In this document: positions 24,686-33,492 of the stretch, piece after piece | How positions within the stretch are numbered: position 1 is the first letter of the stretch | How the letters are laid out: the number at the start of each line of letters is the position of its first letter | Source: Pelagibacteraceae bacterium AG-390-A23 | GTDB lineage: Bacteria > Pseudomonadota > Alphaproteobacteria > Pelagibacterales > Pelagibacteraceae | Assembly: GCA_003279775.1 (NCBI GenBank) | Contig: QCGW01000003.1 | Span: 1-64,000, forward strand | Direction: 5' to 3' | DNA: 64,000 bases | Translations under genes and position numbers: made by a program | The notes under the pieces: model-generated | Seen by the model: the letters and a program-made list of their open reading frames with translations, nothing else | Told to the model about the DNA's origin: nothing | Database searches by the model: none

Positions 24686-25639
24686 TTAATTTACTTTGTT
24701 GATACAGTTTCCAGTTCTAAAAAACTCATCTAGATTATCAACTGCCAAATTTCCCATTGCAATTCTTGTATCTTTTGTTGCACTCCCCAAATGAGGTAAA
24801 ACAAAAGCACTTGGGATTTTTAAATAACCAGGATTTAAATTTGGTTCATTTTTATAAACATCTAATCCTGCTGCATAAATTTTTCTTCTATTCAATGCAT
24901 CAATTAAAGCTTCATCATCAACTATATCACCTCTTGCAACATTAGTTATGACAGCACCTTTGGGGAAATACTCAACAGTCTCTTTATTAATCAAGTTCTC
25001 TGTTTCTTTTGTGGCTGGACAACAAATTGATAAAACATCAGATACTGAAAAAAGACTTTTTATACTGTCATGATATGTTGCACCTTGTTCTTTATCTTCA
25101 CTTAATTTTGAACGATTATGATAATGAATAACCATACCTAAAGATTTTGCGATTTTTGCAATTTTTTGGCCAATACGACCCATGCCTAAAATTCCTAATC
25201 TCGTTCCCGTTAATTGTTTTCCTATTAAATAATCAGCAGACCATTTCCATCCACCTTCTTTTGCGGAATCTATTCCTTCAGAGGCTCTTCTGCATGCTCC
25301 TAGAATTAATAAAATTCCAATTTCTGCTGTAGCATCTGATAAAACTTCTGGTGTATTTGTTACTGCTATGCCTCTATTTTTTGCTGCCTCTAAATCAATG
25401 TTTCCAAATCCAACTGCAAAATTAGATATAATTTTTACTGAGTTTGGTAATTGGTTAATGGTTTCTGCATCTAATTTTTCAGTTAATGATGATAAAATTC
25501 CATCACATCCTTCACTCATTTCTATTATTTTTTTTTGAGAATAAAGTTCATCATTAGTATTAAATTTAGCTTCAAATAATTTAGAAGCTTTATCTTCACT
25601 TTCTCTTATTAAACGTCTTGTAATTAAAACTTTTTTCAT
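24686..25639 (-). CDS. D-2-hydroxyacid dehydrogenase (glyoxylate/hydroxypyruvate reductase-like)
   Basis: NAD(P)-dependent enzyme of 317 residues. The nucleotide-binding motif is LGILGMGRIGQKIA (about 148-161). The catalytic Arg lies in NVARGDIVDD, Glu in KNEPNL, and His in LPHLGSAT, the complete D-2-hydroxyacid triad. It is 1 base from the GarR/GlxR-like gene and 5 bases after glcF. The likely job is reduction of glyoxylate to glycolate or hydroxypyruvate to glycerate, the reverse of or an overflow path around GlcDEF. Confidence 0.88.
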   Translation of the reverse strand: MKKVLITRRLIRESEDKASKLFEAKFNTNDELYSQKKIIEMSEGCDGILSSLTEKLDAETINQLPNSVKIISNFAVGFGNIDLEAAKNRGIAVTNTPEVLSDATAEIGILLILGACRRASEGIDSAKEGGWKWSADYLIGKQLTGTRLGILGMGRIGQKIAKIAKSLGMVIHYHNRSKLSEDKEQGATYHDSIKSLFSVSDVLSICCPATKETENLINKETVEYFPKGAVITNVARGDIVDDEALIDALNRRKIYAAGLDVYKNEPNLNPGYLKIPSAFVLPHLGSATKDTRIAMGNLAVDNLDEFFRTGNCINKVN

Positions 25640-25644
25640 AAATC

Positions 25645-26935
25645 CTACTTTAAAATTTCAGGTTTTGGTCCGCCTGTGTACCAGTCTAAAACTTCAATTG
25701 TATGTAATATAGGAACTTTAGTACCATGAGAAATTTGGGTAATACAACCAATATTTCCTGTAGAGATAAAATCAGGATTTAAACTCTCTATATTATTTAC
25801 TTTTTTCTCTAATAATTGTTTTGCAATTTTTGATTGTAAGATGTTGTAAGTTCCTGCTGATCCACAACATATATGTCCCTCTGGTATTTCCATTATTTCA
25901 TTGTTAGTTTTTTCAAGTAAAGATATTGGTTGAGCATGAACTTTTTGCCCGTGCTGCATTGAGCATGCAGAGTGATAAGCAACCTTATATTTTTTTGCTT
26001 TTGACTTAATATCTAATTTTAAACTTTCAAAAATATATTCAGATATATCTCTTGTTAAATCAGATATCACTTTAGCTTTTTTACTAAGCTCTTTGTCATC
26101 TCTAAAAATAAATCCATAATCTTTCATAGTAGTTCCACAGCCTGAAGTGTTTGACAAAATTGCATCTAAATTACCTTTTTGATGCTCCTCATACCAAGTA
26201 TTAATATTGTTTTTAAAATCTTGATGAGCGTCTTCCTCTTTTCCTAAATGATGATTTAATGATCCACAGCAACGAATTTTTTTTGGAACAACTACCTCAA
26301 CACCATGCCTATTTAATAATCTTATTGTTGCTTCATTTATTTGAGGAGATATTTCTTTTTGTACACAACCAGTTAATAACGCTACCCTTGCAACTTTCTT
26401 TTTACCTGAAGCTTTATAAACTTCCTTAATTGGTAAATTTTTTTTTGGAAAACTACTCGGCATCAAATCGATCATATCTTTAATTCTTGAAGGCATTAAA
26501 AATTTGAAAGGTTTACTTAATTTAACTAAAAAACTTGATAGTCTGAAAACTTTAGTATTCGGAAGAGTAATAGATAAAAAAATATCTAATTAATTTGTCA
26601 AAAGTAGATCTTTCATAATTTTTCTCGATATATTTTTTTCCATGATCAATTAGATGCATGTAATTAACACCAGCCGGACATGTCGTCATACAGCTGTAGC
26701 ATGAAAGACATCTATCTATATGTTTCACAACTTTTTCAGTTGGCTTTTTATTATTTTCCAACATATCTTTAATTAAATAAATTCTTCCTCTGGGGCCGTC
26801 TAATTCGTCTCCTAAAATTCCATACGTAGGACACGTTGCGTTACACATTCCACAATGAACGCATTTTTTAAATATTTTTTCAGAAGACTGATTGTCTTTA
26901 TCTTTAAGTTGAGTTTCTGTGAAATTTGTTTGCAT
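25645..26935 (-). pseudogene. glcF: Glycolate oxidase iron-sulfur subunit GlcF, frameshifted
   Basis: GlcF in two frames. The first part (26935 to about 26580) has two CxxCxxCxxxC [4Fe-4S] motifs (CVHCGMCNATC and CLSCYSCMTTC). The second (to 25645) has the two CCG-type cysteine domains (RCCGSLNHH, ICCGSAGT). The first frame ends in a stop (26552-26554), and the second has its own ATG at 26496. Between them a +1 shift at a run of seven A residues (26576-26582; U7 in the message) restores a continuous GlcF, through LPNTKVFRLSSF. Sequencing error, true inactivation or transcriptional slippage are possible. Called as one broken gene, but the product may still be made. Confidence 0.85.
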
Positions 26936-28206
26936 TAAAAATCCTTATACATTTTTCCAGGATTGAATAATCCTCTAGGGTCAAAACTTTCTTTGATTTT
27001 TTTTGATATCATTAATTTTGTATCATCAATCGTAAATAATTTTTCTGTAAATTCAAAATCCTCTGATTTTTTAATTATTGTTACATATCCATCATTTTGA
27101 ATTATTGTATTTTTCACTTCCTTTATATTTTGATCACCAGGCACCTCAATCCAAAATAATGCCCCAGACCAATCAATAAAATATCTGTATTTATTTTTGA
27201 GAAAACTCATCATTTTTTCAGACTTTGAAGGAGGCACAACCGCTCTTAAAAGATTATTTTTGGTTTCAGAAAATAATTGTAAACTATTTATACTTTTCCA
27301 AAAAAGATCGGATTGATAAATATCTAAATTTGATGTTTTGTAATTTTTTAAATCCATTTCGTTTGAAATATCCTTAATTCTTTCTTTAATAGAGTTTTGA
27401 TCCCCTTCAATTCTGAATGCAAAAAAATCACCCTCTTGATCTAAATCATTTAATTTAAATGCTTTACTTTTATTTGGTGCAAATTTTTTAGATTTGGGTT
27501 CATCTGGCACAAACACTGCACCTGATATTTCATTGCTGGAACTCAAAACCATATTAAATAAATCTGAAATGATTTTTGGATCTTTCTCATAAATTATAAT
27601 TGTATTTTGAGATGGCTTTTTTGCTGAGATTTTTAAAGTAACTTCTGTAAGAGCAACCAATGTTCCAAAAGAACCACTAACTAATTTAGATAAATCATAT
27701 CCAGTCACATTTTTAACAACTGTGCCTCCTGATTTAATTATGTCGCCCTTTCCATTGACCCCTCTAAAACCCAAAATAAAATCTCTTACACTACCTACTT
27801 TAAATCTTCTTGAGCCTGCAAAATTGCAAGAAACACATCCACCAGCTGTTCCTTTATTTGATTTTCCATCTTTAAGGTAACCAAAATCAGTTGGCTCAAA
27901 TGAAAGTTCTTGATTATTTTTTTCTAAAATATTTTCTATATCTTTTATCAGTGTTCCTGGTTTGACCTTTATATACAACTCCTCAGGAAGATATTCGATT
28001 ACTCCAGATAAATTTGAAAAATCCAAGCTTTTTGCAGCTTGAACATTATATCCAATAAATTTTTTACTATTACTTCCATGGATATCAATTGGAAATTTTT
28101 TTTTATAAGCTTCTTTGATTAGTTCTGAAACCTCTAATTCACTTGTGGGTGACAGATGATTAGAATCTTGGAAGATCTGGGAATTTTTCTTCTCCTCTGT
28201 GAACAT
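26935..28206 (-). CDS. glcE: Glycolate oxidase FAD-binding subunit GlcE
   Basis: Second flavoprotein-type subunit of glycolate oxidase. From the ATG at 28206 it has about 423 residues. The FAD-binding fold shows IDIHGSNSKKFIG near the N terminus and GGTVVKNVTGYDLSKLVSGSFGTL in the middle, both strongly GlcE-like, and it ends FNPGKMY. A start further upstream at 28227 is possible. Either way the gene overlaps the end of glcD by 47 or 68 bases, a long overlap that suggests tight coupling. It shares a base with glcF (26935). Confidence 0.92.
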   Translation of the reverse strand: MFTEEKKNSQIFQDSNHLSPTSELEVSELIKEAYKKKFPIDIHGSNSKKFIGYNVQAAKSLDFSNLSGVIEYLPEELYIKVKPGTLIKDIENILEKNNQELSFEPTDFGYLKDGKSNKGTAGGCVSCNFAGSRRFKVGSVRDFILGFRGVNGKGDIIKSGGTVVKNVTGYDLSKLVSGSFGTLVALTEVTLKISAKKPSQNTIIIYEKDPKIISDLFNMVLSSSNEISGAVFVPDEPKSKKFAPNKSKAFKLNDLDQEGDFFAFRIEGDQNSIKERIKDISNEMDLKNYKTSNLDIYQSDLFWKSINSLQLFSETKNNLLRAVVPPSKSEKMMSFLKNKYRYFIDWSGALFWIEVPGDQNIKEVKNTIIQNDGYVTIIKKSEDFEFTEKLFTIDDTKLMISKKIKESFDPRGLFNPGKMYKDF

Positions 28207-29656
28207 GAACTCTTCCTTCCTCTGCACATTTTCTTAATATTGGATAAACTTTTCCGGGATTTAAAAGATTTTTTTCATCTAATGACATTTTAATATTTAT
28301 TTGTTGCTGAATATCATTGTCATTAAATGCTTCACACATTAACTCTCTTTTTTCAATTCCTATCCCGTGCTCACCAGACAATGCTCCGCCCATTCTGACA
28401 CAAGCTTTAAGAATTTCAGCACCAAATTCCTCTGTTCTTCTAAGTTCCTCTTTATTACTTCCATCAAAAAGAATTAATGGATGTAAATTACCGTCTCCAG
28501 CATGAAAACCATTTGCTACTCCCAAATTATACTTCTTTGATAATCTACTTATCTCTTTAAGAATTTCTGAAAGTTTTCCTCTCGGAATTGTTCCATCCAT
28601 ACAATAATAATCAGGCGCCATTGCTCCACATGCGGGAAAGGCTGCTTTTCTTCCTGACCAAAATCCTAATCTTTCTTTTTCATTTTTACTTAACTTAAAG
28701 CTATTTGATTTGTTTTTTTCTGCTATTTGTTTTATTTGTTTAAACAGTTCTTCTACTTCAGATTTCGTTCCATCTAGTTCAACAATCATTAAAACTTCGG
28801 CATCCATAGGATAACCAGCGTGAACAAATTTTTCTGTTGCATCAATTAAAGCTTTATCCATTATTTCCATACCGGCTGGTGTAATTCCATTTGAAATAAT
28901 ATCTGTTACACAACTTCCTCCATCTTCAATTGATGGAAAACCAATTAAAGCAGCTTTAACCGTTTGTGGATTTTTTAAAATTTTAACTGTTACTTCCGTG
29001 ATCACACCTAACAATCCTTCTGATCCACAGATTAATCCTAATAAATCATAACCTTCTTGATCTAAAGTTTTTCCACCTATTCTACAAATAGTTCCATCCA
29101 TCATAACCATTTCAACACCCAAAATATTATTTGTTGTTGTTCCATACTTTAATGAGTGAACACCCCCAGAATTTTCAGCAACATTTCCGCCTATAGAACA
29201 AGCTAACTGGCTTGAAGGATCGGGAGCATAATAATATCCCTTATGCTTAACAGCATGAGTAATTGATAAATTTGTAACACCCGGTTGAGTAACAACACAC
29301 TTGTTATCAAAATCTATATCTAAAATTTTATTAAATTTTCCAAGTCCTAATAAAATTGCATCATTTAATGGAAGAGCTCCACCTGAAAGACCAGTTCCTG
29401 CTCCTCTTGGAATAACTTTAATATTTTCTCTATGGCAAAACTTTAATATCTCACTTACTTCCTGAGTATTTTCCGGAAGTACTACAGCTAGAGGTAAATT
29501 TTTGTACGCAGCAAGTGCATCTGTTTCGTAAGGTCTTATTTCATCTAATTCGCTTAAAACATTTTTTTTATCAGTAAATTGTTTTAGATTATTAACAATT
29601 ATGTCTTTTTTACTGACAATTGTTCTATCTACATTTGGTAAAGCTATTTCAGACAT
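28160..29656 (-). CDS. glcD: Glycolate oxidase catalytic subunit GlcD
   Basis: FAD-dependent subunit that oxidises glycolate to glyoxylate; 498 residues, the usual GlcD size. The FAD-binding PP-loop is PRGAGTGLSGGALPL (about 82-96). The C-terminal FAD_oxidase_C domain has the FHAGDGNLHP and SGEHGIGIEKRELM signatures. It sits between an aminotransferase (gap 3) and glcE (overlapping), in the order aminotransferase-glcD-glcE-glcF. Glycolate is a common phytoplankton exudate; SAR11 strains are known to use it as a glycine source. Confidence 0.96.
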   Translation of the reverse strand: MSEIALPNVDRTIVSKKDIIVNNLKQFTDKKNVLSELDEIRPYETDALAAYKNLPLAVVLPENTQEVSEILKFCHRENIKVIPRGAGTGLSGGALPLNDAILLGLGKFNKILDIDFDNKCVVTQPGVTNLSITHAVKHKGYYYAPDPSSQLACSIGGNVAENSGGVHSLKYGTTTNNILGVEMVMMDGTICRIGGKTLDQEGYDLLGLICGSEGLLGVITEVTVKILKNPQTVKAALIGFPSIEDGGSCVTDIISNGITPAGMEIMDKALIDATEKFVHAGYPMDAEVLMIVELDGTKSEVEELFKQIKQIAEKNKSNSFKLSKNEKERLGFWSGRKAAFPACGAMAPDYYCMDGTIPRGKLSEILKEISRLSKKYNLGVANGFHAGDGNLHPLILFDGSNKEELRRTEEFGAEILKACVRMGGALSGEHGIGIEKRELMCEAFNDNDIQQQINIKMSLDEKNLLNPGKVYPILRKCAEEGRVHVHRGEEKFPDLPRF

Positions 29657-29659
29657 AGC

Positions 29660-30823
29660 TTAGCCTAACATTTTTTTGATATTTTCCAATGCGTTAGAAA
29701 TGTTATCTCGAGAGGCTGCAAAGCTAAATCTTACGTAATCTTTGCATGTTTTTCCAAAAGCTGTACCAGGAACTATAGCAACACCTGCCTCATGCATAGC
29801 TCTTTTACAAAATTCACTACCATCCATTCCAGTTCCAATAACTTTAGGGAATGCATAAAATGCTCCACCAGGTAAACTACACTCTACACCAGGTAAACTA
29901 TTCAAACCCTCATGAATTAATTTTCTTCTTAATGTGAACTTTTCCATCATCTCATCAATTGAGTCATCAGGTCCATCTAGAGCAGCAATACCTGCGAACT
30001 GAGCAGCAGCATTCACACATGATACACTATTAATTAATAATTTATTTACATGTTCAACTAAATTTTCTGGCCAAAAACTCCAACCGAGTCTCCAACCCGT
30101 CATAGAATAAGCTTTACTCCAACCTTCTAAAACTATTAATCTTTCTCTTAACTCAGGATAATTAAAGAATGTTGGCATTTCCTTATCATCGAAAATTTGT
30201 CTACTATAAATTTCATCGCTTAAAATAGTCACATGAGGATGTTTTTTTAAACCCTCAGCCAATTTGTCTATTTCTGATTTTTCTACAAAACTTCCTGTTG
30301 GGTTGTTTGGATTTATTAAAATTAATAATCTAGTTTTATCAGTAATTAGAGATAAAATTTTATCAGCACTAAACTTTAAATCTTTATCTTCAGTAAGATC
30401 GTAAGGTACTGCTGTTGAACCAGTATAATTAATCATTGATTCATAAATAGGGAAAGCTGGAGTTGGATGAATTATCTCCGCTCCTGGTTCACCAAAACAC
30501 TGTATTGCATAATGCATTGTTGGTTTTCCACCTGGCATAATAATAATTCTTTCAGGATCTACGTCTGCACTATATCTTTTCTTAATCCATCTAGTAACTG
30601 ATTGTCTACATTCTAAAATTCCATTTGAAAGCACATATCCGTGATGACCATCATCTAAAGCTTTTTTTGCTGCTTCGACAACGTGCTTTGGAGTTTTGAA
30701 ATCAGGTTGACCTAGACCTAAGTGAATCATAGGTTTGCCTTGTGCTTCAAGTTTTTTTGCTTCAGCTAAAACAGAAAAAGCGCTTTCAGTTCCAAGTCTA
30801 TTTAAAGATTTTGCAAGTTCCAT
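29660..30823 (-). CDS. PLP-dependent aminotransferase, class I/II
   Basis: Fold-type I aminotransferase of 387 residues. The pyridoxal-phosphate lysine is Lys237 in WSKAYSMTGWR. The cofactor and substrate segments NPNNPTGSF (171-179), SDEIYSR and YVRFSFA near the C terminus are intact. The family includes aspartate and alanine aminotransferases. Being first in the glcDEF operon, it probably transfers an amino group to glyoxylate to make glycine (inference). Upstream lies a 10-bp inverted repeat. Confidence 0.88.
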   Translation of the reverse strand: MELAKSLNRLGTESAFSVLAEAKKLEAQGKPMIHLGLGQPDFKTPKHVVEAAKKALDDGHHGYVLSNGILECRQSVTRWIKKRYSADVDPERIIIMPGGKPTMHYAIQCFGEPGAEIIHPTPAFPIYESMINYTGSTAVPYDLTEDKDLKFSADKILSLITDKTRLLILINPNNPTGSFVEKSEIDKLAEGLKKHPHVTILSDEIYSRQIFDDKEMPTFFNYPELRERLIVLEGWSKAYSMTGWRLGWSFWPENLVEHVNKLLINSVSCVNAAAQFAGIAALDGPDDSIDEMMEKFTLRRKLIHEGLNSLPGVECSLPGGAFYAFPKVIGTGMDGSEFCKRAMHEAGVAIVPGTAFGKTCKDYVRFSFAASRDNISNALENIKKMLG

Positions 30824-30845
30824 AACAAATTAAAAATTAAAGCCG

Positions 30846-30886
30846 TCAAACTAAACGAAAATTAGTTTTTTGTCTATTTAGTTTGA
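30846..30886. repeat. Inverted repeat upstream of the aminotransferase-glcDEF operon
   Basis: Perfect 10-base arms TCAAACTAAA (30846-30855) and TTTAGTTTGA (30877-30886), separated by 21 bases, centre-to-centre 31 bp (three helical turns). It lies between the end of the FMN dehydrogenase gene and the aminotransferase ATG, 23 bases from that ATG. It may be an operator, or a weak AT-rich terminator of the gene upstream. Confidence 0.5.
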
Positions 30887-30926
30887 AAGTTTAATTTATC
30901 AAATAAACGCTTAAAATTCTTATATT

Positions 30927-32078
30927 TTAGTCTCTATATATTATTTTTGACGCATCAAGATCTTTAACAGACTTACAACCCATTAAAATCATATTTCTTC
31001 TAATTTCTTTTTGCATATTTTCTAAAAGTCTCTCAACACCCTTTTGTCCGCCTGCGCCTAAACTAAAAAGAAATGCTTTTCCAAAACTGCAAGCTGTTGC
31101 TCCAGCAGCTAGAGCTTTAAGAACATGTGTTCCTCTTCTTACACCACCATCAAGAATAATTTCTAATTTATCACCAACTGCATCTGAAATTGCTTTAACT
31201 TGATCAAATGGAGATCTTGATCCATCAAGTTGTCTTCCTCCGTGATTTGAAATCATGATTGCTGTACAACCAATATCTATTGCTCTTTTGGCATCTTCTA
31301 CTGACATTACACCTTTTAATGCCATAGGCTTATTCCATTTTTTTATACAATATTCTGCATCTTTCCAATTCATTGCCGGATCGTATTGTTCATTAATATA
31401 ATCCATAACTGATTTTGCAATATTGGTACCTTTATCAGTTTTGTTTTTTATGTTTGCTAATTCAAATTTTTTGTTTGTAAAATATTTGAAAACCCATCCT
31501 GGTCTCATTGCAAAACTCAATAAACTATCCAAAGTAAATTTAGGTGGTGTCGTAAATCCAGTTCTATGATCTCTTTCCCTATTTCCAGCAACAAGTGTAT
31601 CTACAGTGATACACATTCCATCAAAATTAGCTCTACTACATCTTTCAATTAAATCATCGGTAATTGATTTATCTTTATGAATATAAAGTTGAAAAAGTTT
31701 TGGGCCACTAGAGACATTTGCAACCTCTTCAATTGAAAAAGATGCCATTGTGGACATGCTATAAATTGTATCAAACTTCTCTGCAGCTCTAGCAGAAGCC
31801 TTGTCACCCTGAGGGTCATACAAACTTTGCATCGCGGTAGGAGATAAAAATAAGGGCATACTGATTTTTCTACCAAAAACAGTGGTAGATAAATCTGGCT
31901 CGCCAACACTGTTAAGAATATTTGGCACTAAATCACAATCATTAAAAGCATCTGTATTTCTATTTAAAGTGACTTCGTCATCTGCTCCACCATCAATATA
32001 ATGAAAAATAGGAGCGGGTAATTTCTTTTTTGCTAATTTTCTAAAATCTTCAAAATTATAACAGTCATTGATATTCAT
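30927..32078 (-). CDS. FMN-dependent alpha-hydroxy acid dehydrogenase (LldD-like)
   Basis: Oxidises an L-2-hydroxy acid such as L-lactate, passing electrons to the respiratory chain or oxygen; 383 residues. Active-site His279 lies in SNHGGRQLDGS and the FMN-phosphate site is DGGVRRGTHVLKALAAGA. PKLFQLYIHKDKS in the barrel is also typical. Its neighbours, the glycolate genes downstream, raise the possibility of L-2-hydroxy acids related to glycolate. I could not separate lactate dehydrogenase from glycolate or mandelate oxidase by sequence. It ends about 100 bases upstream of the aminotransferase operon. Confidence 0.9.
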   Translation of the reverse strand: MNINDCYNFEDFRKLAKKKLPAPIFHYIDGGADDEVTLNRNTDAFNDCDLVPNILNSVGEPDLSTTVFGRKISMPLFLSPTAMQSLYDPQGDKASARAAEKFDTIYSMSTMASFSIEEVANVSSGPKLFQLYIHKDKSITDDLIERCSRANFDGMCITVDTLVAGNRERDHRTGFTTPPKFTLDSLLSFAMRPGWVFKYFTNKKFELANIKNKTDKGTNIAKSVMDYINEQYDPAMNWKDAEYCIKKWNKPMALKGVMSVEDAKRAIDIGCTAIMISNHGGRQLDGSRSPFDQVKAISDAVGDKLEIILDGGVRRGTHVLKALAAGATACSFGKAFLFSLGAGGQKGVERLLENMQKEIRRNMILMGCKSVKDLDASKIIYRD

Positions 32079-32090
32079 GGTGTATCTTTA

Positions 32091-32606
32091 TTAAAAGTTT
32101 TTGAAGAAATTAAACATATAACTATTTGCCCCAGGATTTTTATCTCCTAGACTTGCATTAGATATATGATTGTAGGAAAAACCTAATTCACTTGTTTTTG
32201 ACAGATCAAGTGAAATTTGTAACTCACTTTTAAATTCAATTAAATGGCCCAAGTCTTTACCATCTCCCTCGTGATACATTCCCGGTGTAAAACTGGGAGT
32301 TAAATTTAATACTCCTAATTTATATTGAGCTTGAACACCTGTATAAATATATCCTGCATTATCAGCTGTAATTAAAAATCCAGTTATAGGAGAAAGATTT
32401 CCTAAAAAAGTATCTCTATTTAAATTTTCATTCTGATGTTGAAAACCAATTAAAGTTGATTTTTTTCCATCATCACTAAAATCAAACATTCCTGTGTAAA
32501 TACTGAATTCTGTATTTTGATCTTTCAAAACTTTTTCCTCTGCAATCGAAGAAAATGCAAATGTGATCATTAACAGATTGATTAAAAAAATTTTTAAATT
32601 CATCAT
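32091..32606 (-). CDS. PagL-like lipid A 3-O-deacylase
   Basis: An outer-membrane beta-barrel enzyme of 171 residues that would remove an acyl chain from lipid A. The signal peptide ends near SSIAEE. The mature protein is an alternating beta pattern, and the C terminus carries the PagL dyad His147-x-Ser149 in FSYNHISNASLG, then ends in Phe as for outer-membrane barrels. It lies 8 bases downstream of ccmH and 12 bases upstream of the FMN dehydrogenase gene. Its relation to either is unknown. The role is by family knowledge. Confidence 0.75.
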   Translation of the reverse strand: MMNLKIFLINLLMITFAFSSIAEEKVLKDQNTEFSIYTGMFDFSDDGKKSTLIGFQHQNENLNRDTFLGNLSPITGFLITADNAGYIYTGVQAQYKLGVLNLTPSFTPGMYHEGDGKDLGHLIEFKSELQISLDLSKTSELGFSYNHISNASLGDKNPGANSYMFNFFKNF

Positions 32607-32614
32607 TAATTAAT

Positions 32615-32977
32615 TTATTTTTTAACTATAAAGCTTTTGTAGATTATTGCACCTCCGATTAAAAATATCAATATCGGCAATAACCAAAGAATATATGTAT
32701 TTTTATTTAAACCAGGATCGTAAAGTATCCATTCTCCATATTTATTTTTAAAATATTCATAAATTTGATCTTCAGAAAGACCTTCTTGAAGCTTTTTATC
32801 AACTACAATTTTTAAACTGTTTGCAAATTCAGAGTCTGAATCGTAAACCGATTGACCTTGACATATAAGACATCGTAAATTTTTAGTTATTTTATTTCTT
32901 TTATCGTTCTCCTCAGCATTAACACTGCTTAAAGGGAACAATATTATAACAATTAATAAAAATTTTAGATATTTCAT
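32615..32977 (-). CDS. ccmH: Cytochrome c maturation protein CcmH
   Basis: Membrane-bound thiol-disulfide protein that keeps apocytochrome c cysteines reduced before haem attachment; 120 residues. A signal/anchor sequence is followed by the LRCLICQGQSV redox motif (Cys36 and Cys39) and a second hydrophobic helix at about 92-113. The gene overlaps ccmG by 4 bases. It is a short CcmH, without the fused TPR CcmI domain; no ccmI is in the window. Confidence 0.93.
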   Translation of the reverse strand: MKYLKFLLIVIILFPLSSVNAEENDKRNKITKNLRCLICQGQSVYDSDSEFANSLKIVVDKKLQEGLSEDQIYEYFKNKYGEWILYDPGLNKNTYILWLLPILIFLIGGAIIYKSFIVKK

Positions 32978-33492
32978 TTTATAAATAAATTAATTTCATC
33001 AACTAATTCTTGGTTAAGAGGTCCAATATATTTTTTAATAATTTCATTATTATAAATTAGAAACGATTCAGGAACCCCATATGCTCCCCACTCAATTGCA
33101 ATTGTACCATCTAAATCAATAAAGATTTCTTTATAAGGATTTCCTAATTCTTTTAAAAAATTTTCCGCATTTTTTAAATTATCTTTATAATTCATCCCAA
33201 TTATATTTAATTTATTCTCTAAATTTAAATTCATCAAAAGAGGATGCTCTTGTCGACATGGTACACACCAAGATGACCAAATATTTAATAAATAAAACTT
33301 ATCCAACTCAAAGATACCTGATGATTTCACATTTTCTCCAGAAAAAAATTCTTTAATATTAAACACTGGTATCTCTTTTTTTATATTAACATCTGGAGTG
33401 TATATTTTTGAGTCTTCTAAACCTTTGTAAAAAATAAAAAATATTATTCCAAAAATAATAATAACTGAAAAAGGTAATATTTTATTTTTCAT
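32974..33492 (-). CDS. ccmG: Thiol:disulfide interchange protein CcmG/DsbE
   Basis: Periplasmic membrane-anchored thioredoxin that reduces CcmH and apocytochrome c; 172 residues. An N-terminal helix (about 8-23) is followed by the active site WSSWCVPC (Cys76, Cys79) and the cis-proline YGVPESF. It overlaps ccmF and ccmH by 4 bases on each side, so the three are clearly one unit. Confidence 0.94.
   Translation of the reverse strand: MKNKILPFSVIIIFGIIFFIFYKGLEDSKIYTPDVNIKKEIPVFNIKEFFSGENVKSSGIFELDKFYLLNIWSSWCVPCRQEHPLLMNLNLENKLNIIGMNYKDNLKNAENFLKELGNPYKEIFIDLDGTIAIEWGAYGVPESFLIYNNEIIKKYIGPLNQELVDEINLFIK

Noticed and set aside
25645..26496. Separate gene for a CCG-domain protein instead of the second half of glcF
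   Set aside because: A single-base shift joins it to the first half to give a normal-length GlcF with a sensible linker.
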